The notes under the pieces are model-generated. The model was given only the letters and a program-made list of their open reading frames with translations, was not told the origin of the DNA and made no database searches. DNA of 64,000 nt from Benincasa hispida (Eukaryota; Streptophyta; Magnoliopsida; Cucurbitales; Cucurbitaceae), in assembly GCF_009727055.1 (NCBI RefSeq), contig NC_052354.1, positions 46,882,263-46,946,262 of the forward strand, read 5' to 3'. Shown here piece after piece: positions 25,051 through 37,200 of the stretch; the stretch's first letter is position 1; every line of letters starts with the position of its first letter. The position numbers were made by a program, and so were the translations under genes.

Positions 25051-25282
25051 ATTATCCTTCTTCTGGGATTCTCAAGGCGCAAGACAAATGCGCGAGCGCA
25101 AGGGAGGGAAAATCCGAGCGAGAGAGAGAACCCAAAAAAAAAAAAAAAGAAAAGAAAAGGAAAAATAAATTTGAACCCTAAAAATGGCAGAGTTCAGTGC
25201 ATGTTCTTAAATGGTCACCCTGTCTTCTTCTTCGTCTTTCGGTTTCCATTTCATTCTTGCCCGTGCATATGGCTTCTACCAG

Positions 25283-25315
25283 CTCTTCTTCTTCTTCTTC
25301 TTCTTCTTCTTCTTT
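25283..25315 (+). repeat. (CTT)n microsatellite in the probable 5' UTR
   Basis: About ten CTT units lie roughly 95 bases before the RECA3-like start codon. Pyrimidine-rich leaders are common in plant genes. A TTCTGTTCTGCAG splice-acceptor-like sequence follows at about 25374-25386, so part of this stretch may be a 5' UTR intron. Confidence 0.7.
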
Positions 25316-25407
25316 ATCAGTTGCTGTTTGTTCAAGTTAGCTCTCCATTTCTTTTAGTTTTTGGAGTTGCTCTTTCTGTTCTGCAGGGGAGGTTTTGAAG
25401 AGGTTTA

Positions 25408-28400
25408 ATGGCGAGGCTTATTCGAAATGCGTCTTTTCTTGGGCGCTCTATTTTCCATCACGAGGTTTCATTCACTTAAACTGTTAATCTTCTTTGTTTC
25501 CCTGTAGAACTCTTGGTGTGTGTTTTTGTTGTGGCGACTGATTATTTTAACTCTGTAATATAGAGCGAGCCCTCTTATTTAAAGAAGGATTAGAGATGAA
25601 ATATTTTTAGCTGATTTCGCTTTTACGTTGTTTGGATTTTGACTTGACGATTGGGTTTCTGGTTGCTTTCTTTGCAGGGGTACAGGAGAGGCATATTGGG
25701 AGCGTCTACTCAAATATGTAATTTTTCTACCAAAGGTGCGAAACGTTGGCTTTGATTGCGTTATATGTGAAACCATGATGTATGTTTCTCATGGTTTATA
25801 CGAACTTCTTGTGAAAAAGAATGTTGAAATTTTGTAGACTAATTTGTATGAAAAAAACGTGTATTCATTCATTCACGACCTCTTAGAGAAAGTAGAGACA
25901 ATGTTTTTTGTTCATTGAAATGTGTCTCAATATCAATATTTTATCAATCTAAAGGTAAAAGGAAGTCCAAGTCATCAGATGGGAGTGACTCTTGTGAAGA
26001 AAATGCGTCTAAGAAAGAGCTTGCCTTACAACAAGCTTTGGATCAGATAACTTCTTCATTTGGAAAAGGGTCTATCATGTGGCTTGGCCGTTCTGGATCA
26101 TCTAGACATGTCCCTGTGGTCTCCACAGGCTCGTTTGCTTTGGATATAGCTCTAGGAATTGGTGGCCTTCCTAAGGTATTTTACACTTCTTTAGAATGGC
26201 CTTGTGAGATGGAAGCATTTTCTTGATCACACAGTTTTGAATCGCTATTACTTTTGTTTTAGAAGTCTTTATGAAGCCTCTTTTCCAAAAAAATGTATAT
26301 GTCAATGATTCTTGAAGAAAAAAAATACTGATACATCATGCCTGTGTTTCATGTTTGTGATATAACTTCATTAGATCTTTATAGGGTCGTGTAATCGAGA
26401 TTTATGGTCCAGAGGCATCTGGAAAGACAACTCTTGCACTGCATGTAATCGCCGAATCCCAGAAGCAAGGAGGTAATGCTTAAATGATAAGTGATATGCT
26501 CATTCATTCAATATGTAAGTAAAATGAATGAGCACATTGACTCCCGCAAAAAGTTATAACCTGATTACAGGCTTCCGTTGTGCATTTGTAGTTTGTTTTG
26601 GTAATTTTGTTGGTTATGTTTATGTAGGAAAAAAATGCAAAACAAATGGGCAAGAATAGTATAAAATAATAATAAAAAAACAACCAACAAATATAAAAAT
26701 ATTAATCAGTGAAATAGGGGTCAGAAAGCCTGTTACTTTGATAGCAGAATTTTGTTCATAGACAAGATATGCCTTTGCACTAAGTTATTTGACACTCCAC
26801 TCTCGCAATATAACGCCCTCCAAGAAAGCTTGTGTGCATCTAAGCTCTCTTACATATCTCCATTTGACTTATATGCTGAAAGGAAAGAGAAAAGTGCTGA
26901 TATCTCTTCCATTAAAATCTATTTCCACAAAGCATTCTCTTTCTGTTGAGCATATATGTCAACGAGGATCCATAAGAGAGTTTAGTTGTATACAAGCTTT
27001 TTTGGAAAGGTTTATCTTGGGGCATGCCTTCTTTAAGGACAACATTCTGGTACACACCTCAACCCAAATAACAGACTTTTAGTAATTAATATTTTTTATA
27101 TTGGTTATTGTTATGTTTACAGTATTCTTGCCCGTTTGTTTTGAATATATATTTTTTTTCCAACAGGTTAGTTCATAGACCATTTCAGATCACCCACGCT
27201 AGAACTGTTTATATTTATAGTATATCATCCTTTGGGGAAGAGAACAATTCAAATTAGTTTATGCTTTTTGTTCAACAATAAACGATAGGTTTGGAGGTGA
27301 AATTTCTAAGTACAACTGTATCGGACATAAATATAATGCTGGAGTAATTTGCTATTGTCTTTTTAATGCAGGTTACTGTGTTTTTGTTGATGCCGAGCAT
27401 GCTCTTGATCCAGCCCTTGCTCAGGCTATTGGAGTGAACACTGAGAATCTGCTCCTTTCTCAACCAGATTGTGGTGAACAAGCTCTTAGTCTCGTGGATA
27501 CCTTAATCCGAAGTGGTTCAGTTGATGTTGTTGTTGTTGACAGTGTCAGTATGATGCGAACTGTTTAAAGAACACAGTTGGAAATTTGTTCTTTTTATAT
27601 TCTTAATAATGTTCCTTTTAATTTTGGTATCGGAAACAGTAACAATTTCCTTGATATGATGAAATGAGTTTAATGTTCTCTTTTTGGTACATAGTAAAAA
27701 CCGTGATTGGCTCTATGACAGGTAGCTGCTCTTGTGCCTAAAGGTGAACTCGATGGTGAGATGGGTGATGCCCACATGGCTATGCAGGCTAGACTCATGA
27801 GCCAAGCACTTCGCAAATTGAGTCATTCTTTATCCCTATCACAAACTGTACTGATATTTATTAATCAGGTCTTGTTTGATTTCTCATTTGTCTCAGCAAT
27901 ATAATGTAATATCTCACTTTTTGATGGCATCAATTATATAGTTATCAGTTTTAGTTTAGTAGTATTGCACTCATTATACATATGCATCTCTAGGTAAGAT
28001 CAAAGCTGTCCACTTTTGGAGGATTTGGTGGCCCAACTGAAGTTACCTGTGGTGGCAATGCCTTAAAATTTTATGCCTCGGTGCGACTTAACATTAAAAG
28101 GATAGGCCTTGTCAAGAAGGGGGAAGAGGTATAGACATTAAATTGCTAGTAAATCTGGATGCTTACTGTGTACATGCATTGTTTTTGTGCGTTTGTTAAT
28201 TCATGTATTGTTGTATCTTTCAATTACAGACGTTGGGAAGCCAAGTTCAAGTAAAAGTGGTGAAGAATAAGCTTGCTCCTCCCTTTCGGATTGCTCAATT
28301 TGAGCTCGAGTTTGGAAAAGGTATATGTAAGTTATCAGAGATTATAAATCTGGGGCTGAAATACAAATTCATGTCCAAGGCAGGTGCAATCTATAACTTT

Positions 28401-28619
28401 AATGGTCGAAGTTTCCGTGGCAAAGATGCCTTGAAAACTTTTCTCTCTGAGAATGATGATGCTAGGGAAGAACTAATCACAAAACTTCGGGACCAACTAC
28501 TCGATGTGGAAATGGGTAAGCCACGAAACGGAGATGAAACAGAAGGAAGTCTCCAAGAAGATGTTACCACTTCACCTGATTCTACCGACGAAGATGCAGT
28601 TACTGCTGTAGAAGTATAA
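25408..28619 (+). CDS. RECA3: Mitochondrial RecA homologue (RECA3-like), eight coding exons
   Basis: Exons are 25408-25464, 25678-25735, 25955-26175, 26385-26472, 27372-27544, 27722-27868, 27994-28128 and 28230-28619. All junctions are GT-AG, and the phases join to 422 codons plus TAA. The first ~39 residues ([19 protein letters not shown], then Arg/Ser-rich) look like a mitochondrial presequence. The RecA core has Walker A GPEASGKT at 120-127, the catalytic Glu in FVDAEH (about 150), Walker B VVVVDS ending at 199, FINQ with its allosteric Gln at 248, and an L2/DNA-binding stretch with FGGFGGPTE. The last ~60 residues are acidic, as in plant RECA3. Plant RECA3 is an ATP-dependent strand-exchange protein that suppresses recombination between mitochondrial repeats. 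The gene looks intact. RECA3 rather than chloroplast RECA1 is chosen from recalled core and N-terminal similarity. Confidence 0.93.
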
Positions 28620-30830
28620 ACTTGTGGAATATGGATGCCTTCTAATTGTGAATTCAAGCATTTCCATCCTTGTTAACCTGGATCCATTCTTCCTTTCTAC
28701 TTGCTGATGCTATCGGAGCTTCACCAGGCACAAAGTTTTGAGTCTCTTACCACATTTTTATATCTTTTAGTTGGTGCTCCGTGGCAGATCCAGGATTTTA
28801 TGTAGGGTACAAGATGATATAAATATAATTTTAGATGCATAAATATAATCCTCAAATCGTATAATATCACAAAAACGATCATAACTAGCTGACATATGGA
28901 TAGTGGCAAATCTAGAATTTCATGTTAGGGACAAAATTTTAGTCCATTAACGTCAAAATTTGTGTCATATGTAGTTCTTAAACTCCTAAAAATATATATT
29001 AGATTGTTTATGTCTTGATTAGTGTCTAATTTGTAGTATCATACATTTTATTTTTTAAAAAATAATGTAATTATGGACTACAAAATTGAAATTAAAGTTC
29101 AACTATGTACAAAAAATAATTTGTTGCCGTCAATCATTGCAACTACATCAAGATTTTGTATTGCAACATGACTATTTGTAAGTCCATCAACATGTGTTAT
29201 TAACTATCCTAAATCACACCTTATTAAATTGTTGGGCAATTTTACAGTATATGCATATTAATTTTGAAGAAATTCTGGGTTGTGGAGAGTCATTCTGCTC
29301 TAAATTGTCTCTTTGATAATATTACGTACCCACTATAGTTTTAGATTTCAGTCGAAATCTCTAAATTTTGAGATTCCGATGGGAAAAATTTTGATTTCCC
29401 CTCGCTTCATATATATATATAGCAATTAGCTATGCTACTCAAGGGAGGTGTAAGGGAAGTTTTTTCTGTTTTACCATACAAAATCTTTAGATTTTCAAGA
29501 AACCACATATTTTTATTCAAATATTTTATATTAAATTTTCACATCATTTCACTTCAAACTTAAATTAATGTGAGTTCTTTAATATTCCTCTCATTTTTTC
29601 TCAAGCTCTATCTACTTGTAGAGCTTTCTTTCTCTTCTTTCTTTTCCATTCCGTTGTATTATGTTTAATGTTATGGTTTTTCTATTTTATTATGTTATGT
29701 TAGTTTAATGATATGATTTTTTCATTTTTGTATCAACTTCATTTTATAATAAACAACTTACAACTATTTTATATGCAAATACTACGTTTCCTTTAATTTT
29801 GTAATTTTTTTAAAAAATTTCTACTGTTGCATCAAATATTTACAAAAATATTTTTAATATATATCTAAATATTGTCTTTTCTAGAAATTATTATTAAAAA
29901 TGGTCAATTATAGGTTAGTTTAGCTACAATCAAAGTTTCATGGACAAATTATAACAATTTTCATCAATTTTCATAAAGTTTTTCGAAATTTTCATCGATA
30001 TCGATATTTCTGTAAGATCGAGATATCGATATTTCGAACATGACATACAACAAGTTAGTTGGAGTTTTTACCACAATTATTATTATGAGTTCAAACAGTA
30101 GAAAATAATATATATTTTAATAAATTGAGCTAGGTTTTAGTTGGCGTTTGCTTGTACTTCTTTGGAAGCTTTATCGAGTTTTCTTCCACTAATATATTGA
30201 TGTTTATGAATGTGTGAACTTGGAAATTTGTGTCATACAATTAGAATAATTTAATTTCTTAAGTTCCTAATATAATATAGTTTCATTTGTTTTGTCCTCT
30301 TGACCCATACGTCCTTTTAGGACATTAATAACGCAAAATTTCTAGGTTTCTAATGTTCTATTATGGTTCATATATTATTTTTTTTTCTTTATAGGATTGT
30401 ATTATTTTTTCCACACCTATATTAAATATAAAGATTCAAGGTTTGATGGTAGAAGGTGAAAATAATCAAATGTATGCTTCTCTTAGATGTATGTTAGTCA
30501 ACATTTTAAATTATTTGTTTTAAAATTAGTACTATTTTTATGGATCTCTTTGAATCTTCATTCTTTTCTTTAGAGTTGACAAAAATGGTATCTGACCCAC
30601 TTTCTGTGTACATAGTTCAAAAGTGTTTATAAAAATCAATTATGAATTCGAATACAAAAGCTTGTGGAAGATCTTAATTGCCTCCTTCCTGGTTGTTTCT
30701 AGAGGAGTTGGGTGGGACCCACCAATACATATTCTATTTGAATTAAACAAACATTGGAAAATAATTTAATTTAGAGAACCATTGTTTTGGGACTAATTAT
30801 TTATTCTCTCATATTTCCATAACCCCTATA
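28620..30830. other. Intergenic AT-rich region downstream of the RECA3-like gene
   Basis: The 3' UTR of the RECA3-like gene should occupy the first few hundred bases; no single poly(A) signal stands out. The rest is AT-rich, with decayed dispersed-repeat sequence and no coding potential. Bases 30726-30770 resemble 32872-32915 on the far side of the solo LTR. Confidence 0.6.
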
Positions 30831-30835
30831 TATTC

Positions 30836-32875
30836 TACAATAACCCGATCTTTTGAGTACTCTGATAACGGTCGTTACTCATAATTTTACATTTACATTC
30901 AAAACATTTTGACCATTGAAGAAAATAAATTTCATTAAAATAATAAAGACAGTTTTCCAAAATAAATAACAAATAAGTAAAATCTTTGTTTGAGACCCCT
31001 AAAATAATGAAAAAAAAATAACTTAAACAAATAAAATTTTGACCAACATCGAGTTTCAAATCAAAACTCTTAAATAGCTTGAAAACGTAAACTGGGCGGA
31101 AGCGATTTACATGTCCCATATGGCACGATCACAGGTTCCTCTTGTCACTCGTCGGTCAGTTCCTATCATTACCTGAAAAACATAAATTAAGAAAGGTTGA
31201 GTATAAAATACTCAGTAAGTGATCACCGAGATCAGGCTATGCATCCACGAGCAAAGAAAAAATAGCTCGTGGCTCATACAGCTACATCGATTTTTTATGA
31301 TGAAAGAAAAACCAAAAGACGTACTATCTTGCCTTGATATGCATGTCTAGCGGCCCGTAGGCACATCGTCAAACATGATAATAACATGAACGTGAACCCT
31401 TCGACTCACGCATGTCTAGCGGCCCGTAGGCACACCGTCAAACATGATAATAACATGAACGTAAACCGGTCGGGTCACGCATGTCTAGCGGCCCGTAGGC
31501 ACACCGACATACATGATAATAACATGAACGTAAACTTGTTGGTTCACGCATATCTAGGGGCCCGTAGGCACACCGTCAAACATGAAACTAGACCCGTAGG
31601 TCTTCTGAAATAAAACATGTGTCAAGGCGAGACAGTAAACCGCTCTATTGGTCTATTCATGCATCATATACATAATTTAGAAATTCGAACATGCTCATAA
31701 TACTTATAACTGTCATGCAACAAGTAAAACATAATGACAAAATCATGCTTCAAGAGTCCATTAAGTAACTTTATAGGTCTAGTCTAAGCCGCTAGCACGA
31801 AGGCACCAGTAATAGTACCACTTACCTCAACTTGGTAAAATAATGCAAAACAAAATCTTATTAGAACTTCTTTAGCACACTTGAATCAACCTAAAGTTGT
31901 GGCTTGGTCCAAGACAAATTTCAAAACTTCATTCAATTAGCCAATCTGATCAAGAATTAAATCCAAAATCAATAACTTAATTTTCCCACTATTACTCTCA
32001 ATCCAAAAGAATAACCAACCAACAACTTACCTAAAACTTACCGATCTTTACCAATTTTTTGCAAAACGAAAAATGGTCTCTAGCTTGATGGTCAATGTCT
32101 CAAAACTTCCAAATCTTGAATCCAAGATTTTTATCAAGATTCCGACAAAAATCGGGCAGTGGCGGGTGATGGCGCGTCGGCTCGTGGCTACCATAGATAG
32201 GCAGCGGGTGTTGCTGTCGGACGGCATAAATTGTTTAGGCTCGCGACTAGTAGTGAGGGTCTTGCATGAGGAGGGTTTACGAGAGTGAAAGAAGGGGAAT
32301 TTCTAGTTTTACAGATTTTATTCAGCAGCGATTACGAACAAACCAGAGCTTCAAACAACGATCCAGCCGTTCAAAATGAAATTCTAAATGTCTCGAATAG
32401 ACTGACCAAACTTGAGCATGATCCAACAGTTCAAAATCCGGCAAGAAGCTATCGCTGAAAAACCGAATTGCTTTCTCCCAATTTTTGGCCTCTTTTCACT
32501 CTCATTTAATTTCGAAAAAAAACTCAATTATTTTATTTTTTTTCAAATTTTGAAAAGATAAATAAAATATTTTATCAAAATCCATCAATTTGATACAAAT
32601 TAAATCTTTCCAAATATTTAAATACATTAAACCACATGAAATTAATTATCTCTTAAATTTTTTTTAAGTTGGCCCTAAAATCCAAAATCAAAGTGAAACA
32701 AAATTCAATATTTTCAAGATAATCAATTTGAATATCTAACCAATTAAATTCAATTTAATCAATAAAAGTTTTTCAATTATTTCAATTTAACCCCAATTTT
32801 CTAAATGAAAGGGGAATTTAAACTCAATAATTTTAGATAATCAACTTAAATTTTTTTGAAATTCGGGGTGTTACA
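30836..32875 (-). mobile_element. Solo LTR of a Tekay-like Ty3/gypsy element
   Basis: On the minus strand it starts TGTAACACCCCGAATTTC, like the Tekay LTRs in this window, and is about 2.04 kb. It shares words such as CACGATCACAGG...CTTGTCACTCG and the CTCAGTAAG block with them but is a different subfamily. The other end is decayed (TACAATAACCC for TGTAATAACCC). Flanking TATTC (30831-30835) and TATTG (32876-32880) may be a 5-bp target duplication with one change. No gag or pol is present, so a solo LTR left by recombination is the simplest reading. Confidence 0.75.
31342..31602 (+). repeat. 69-bp tandem repeat, about 3.8 copies
   Basis: Units start at 31342, 31411, 31480 and 31549 with exactly 69-base spacing; the last is truncated. 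Each begins CATGTCTAGCGGCCCGTAGG or a close variant. It lies inside the solo LTR. Because 69 is a multiple of three, an open frame crosses it (31386-31613), but this is a product of the repeat and not a gene. Confidence 0.9.
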
Positions 32876-34293
32876 TATTGTGTTTGAATTAAACGAACAT
32901 TGAAAAATAATTCACATTATCGTTCTTTAAATGGATAATAAATACAATCTTTCAAAAAGATGGTGTATTCTCTAACTTTCAATTTGATCAATCACTGTAC
33001 TAAAATTACAAATTTATTACCTTTTAGATACGACTTTTTTTTTTTGGCAAATTTAAACTATAAAATTGTTTTTTATTTTTTTTTATTTTTTTTTATTTTA
33101 ACCCTCCTTATAATTTGTGGGATTAATTGAAATAATACTTATAGCATAGTTCAGGTGTGATTTGTCTATTTTATAATATTTTAGACTTCAATATTGCAAG
33201 TTGCAAAAATTTCAACAACTGGAAAGGCAGTTGATCAAACTGAAAGTTTCAGTTTGAGGGTGATGTGATTATAATTTTTACAGCTTAATGGGTGATTTTA
33301 ATTATATTTATATTTATTTATTTGCAAATTTTCAAGAATAATTTTATATAATATTTCTTGTTTAAGTAATCATGACCCTAACTGATTGATGGATTTTTTT
33401 TTTTAAAAAAAATTATATCCCTGAATTATTTTTAGGGGAAAAAACATAATAACGTTGACCTCAATTATGTCATACCATCAAAAGAATTTATTATTATTAT
33501 TTTTTATCAGATCAAAACGAACATTTATATCGGCTAAAAACGTATACAATACATCACTAACAATAATATAAATACAAAGCACAAGTAACAGATTGATTTC
33601 CATAGAGAAAAATAAATTAAAATATTTATAAATATAATAAAATGTTATTGTTTATAACGGATAGATTGTGACATTTTAATAGATAATGATACTTTGTTAT
33701 ATTTAAAAATATTTTCAATAATTTTATCATTTAAAATAATTTTTAATTAAGAAGCATTTTATATTTGCATACACAATATACATCAATATATTTCTTATAT
33801 TACTAGATAGGTAGTCACAATATTTTAATTGGGCATTGGAGATTCATGAGTCAAATCTACTTCGGTAATTATATATATGTTAAAAAGGAATAATTTGTCT
33901 GAAAAATATAAATATAAAAAATCACAAGCTGAATCGCGGAGTTTGCTCTCTTTGAAAATCAAATATGTTTCGATCAGAACCATATTGGAATCTATTGGAA
34001 TACTCAAACTCTTCAAGATGTAAATTACTCAAAAAACATAAAATTAGAGAAAAGAATAGAGGGAAGTAAGCAGAAAAGAGTGGATAAAATTATTGTTTAC
34101 ATACACACTCGCCTTGTCATGCGAGGACGGCAATATGCAAACAACTCGATTTTTCATTTATTTAAAGATGAACAATATTAAAGGCTGAAAAAGGATGAAG
34201 CAGCATCGAACATGATGAAATGCCGACACATAATATGATATAGGCGTTTACACGTGTACAAATACCATTCGTCTGTTATGGTTTATTTTCCTT
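32876..34293. other. Intergenic region 3' of the bHLH gene
   Basis: The region is AT-rich with homopolymer T runs near 33040-33100 and no coding frame of interest. The 3' UTR and poly(A) site of the minus-strand bHLH gene should lie just below 34294. Confidence 0.6.
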
Positions 34294-37200
34294 TTACGGG
34301 GATAGGAAGTTGGAGACAATTCTCCTCACTGCTTCTAGGAAGGCTGACTCGTCCCAATCGCCACCCTAAAAATTGGACAAAGAAAAACAATAATAATCCA
34401 TCTTTTTAATATTATTATTATTTTAATTTATATATTTCTAAAAGTATTGTATTTCTTACCTTTTTTTAGGGTTCCAGGAAGTAGTTTTAAAGGGCTTTAG
34501 TTTAATAACGTTACTTGCTTCGATCGACTTGGAATCCATCAAACTGACGACAATTCAGTGAAAGCCAGTTTTATAATATGTTATTTAACTTTAAATTATT
34601 CACATTCCAATTTGTCACATATTTTTAAAAATTATTACAAATTTTAAGAATTATATTCTTGTTAGTTATAAATTTATAACAAATAACTTTACATTACTAA
34701 CTTGAGCATAAATCTACATTAAAAGTTCGATATTTAAAATTCCTCAACTCCACATTTTATATATTTAGAACTAAAACATATAGATAAAAAGAAAATCAAC
34801 TTTCTTTTCTTTCTTGATTTCAACAAAAATATATAGCATGCAACCAATATCAAATAAAATATAGGGCAAATATCAATTTGTATCCCTGAACTTTGGGATT
34901 GTATCATAACTAAATCAATTTAAACCTTGAACTTTGGAGATTGTCACTTTAAACCCGAAACTAATAATTGTATCAATTTAAACCTTGAACTTTTATAATT
35001 ATGGTATCAATTGAAACCATTCATTATGTATTATTTGGACACATTTATGAAAGTTCAGAGTTTAAATTGATATATTTATGAAAGTTCAGGGTTTAAATTG
35101 ATACACTTAGGTTTGGAAAGTTCAAGGTCTAAATTGATACAAATATTAGTTTGAGGTTTAAATTGATATGATACAACCCTAAAGTTTAGAAGTATAAATT
35201 GATGTTTTCCCTAAATTATATAACACTATGTATCATACAAGAAAAACACACGGGAAAAGAGAGTGAGAACCACATACAAATCACTGGTTCAAAAAACAAA
35301 ATATAAACTTATACCCATAAACTTTAGGAGTTATATCAATTTAAACTCCAAACTAATAATTGTATCAATTTAAACATTGAAATTTTGTAATTGTATTAAT
35401 TTACACCCTCTATTGTTTTTCATTTGGAAAAATTAAACTCTTAAACTTTCGTGCATTTTATAAAATCAATATTTGAAAAAATCTACATACATTTGAAAAT
35501 TAATGCATGAATGATTTTTAAAAGTAATCATAATGAATGATCTATATTGATTTACTTATGAAAATTTAAGAGTTTAATAGACTTTAAATATAATTTTTAT
35601 ATAATATTGGTCAAATGAAATTTAGAGGAGGGTGTAAGTTGATACAACTATGAAAGTTTAAAGTTAAATTCATACAATTATTAGTTTAAAATTTTAAAAG
35701 ATACAACGCTAAAGTTTAAGGATATGAACTGATATTTGCCTTTAAAAAAAACATTCTATATTACCATTAATAATTAAAATGATGGAAAATTCTTATAAAT
35801 AGACAAATTCCAAAAATATTTAGCAAAAAATTTCAAAAGTACCAACACTTTTTATATTTAAAAAACCCTTAAATAATTGACTAAACCCATATGGTACATA
35901 TATTCGTAATATGATGACACACATATTACCTAGTATCTTTCCCTTAGGATATAATTTATATTTGTATATATTTTGAAGAATAATTTTATATTATGTTTCA
36001 CTAACTATTTATTTAAATCCAATAATAATGTTTTTTTAATCCCATAATTTTAATGGAAACTATAATAAGTAATTTTTTTTTATTTTAATAAAATAAATAC
36101 AAAAAAATTACTGTTTCCAAAACTGTATAATGGAAAAAGAAGGGAACAATTTAAAAATATTTGAAACAAATTATAAAAACAAATTAATAGAAAAAAAAAA
36201 ACCCTGAAAATGAAGCAAACCTGAAGGCTAAATCTGAAGCCGAGGCGGGTGAGAGAAGAAGGATGGGTCTGATGGTTAGCATGAAATGACAAAACTACCC
36301 TCACATTGACGATATTCTTCAAGAATTGAAGCACGCAAATTGCAATATCCGCCATTAACGGACCATCGCCTCTAACGGTAATTTCCAAATCTATGATTTC
36401 CTCCGTTGACCCCGGCGGCGCGTAAGAAACATTAACGGTGAACCGTTCGTTAAGGGATGAGGTGGCAGTTGTTGATTGGTCGTGTTTTCTGTTATGGAGA
36501 GCCTGAGCTTCTAGAAGCATCTGGTTTTTATGGCTAAGTTCTGAAACTTGTGCTTTCAATTTGGTTAAGTATTCTCTTGTTGTTGCCAATACCGATGCTT
36601 TATCTTTCTACGTACGTATATTCATTAACCAAATAATAATAATAATAATAAATATGCATGCAAAATAGTATTGATTATAAATACGTAACAAAATACAAGT
36701 ATATTGTATTTGTATAAATAATTACTTGCCATCGGTTAAGATACCTATATTATAGGTACTCAAACGTAGTTATATAGTTTTTAGGTTAGTTTTATATTAG
36801 ACGCATTGAGGCAATGATCCAAAACCATCAATCTTATTCTATTAAAGTTTCCAAAATTATTATACCAATTACAGGTTTATTAGTTTTTGAATTTTCAAAT
36901 TTTTTTAATGGATCATTTAATTTTTTTAAAAAAATTATTTATTTATTTATTTTAATAAATATTGAGATAAACAAGGCTAGTCCCAACTAAATCCGTATGA
37001 ACTTAGGGCCCTCGTCACATCCCTTTCCCAATAGAGTTTTATTTAGAGCTTTCCAAATTTTCAAAATTTTATGTCTAATAGGTTATTCTTAACCATTAAA
37101 ATGTTCGTAATAAATATCTGAACTCTCGAATTTTTGTTTAATAAGTTCATGACTTTTCAATTTTATGTCAACTAACATACCGTTGACAAATTTGACATTT

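Noticed and set aside
31342..31602. CRISPR-like spaced repeats
   Set aside because: Direct tandem units without unique spacers, in plant LTR sequence.
31386..31613. Open frame with a 23-residue repeat
   Set aside because: It is produced by a 69-bp tandem repeat inside a solo LTR and has no match I recognise.
36080..36220. Hydrophobic extension after the bHLH C-terminal domain as part of the protein
   Set aside because: It is intron read-through. A GT donor at 36219-36220 and a well-matched last exon at 34294-34365 give the proper end.
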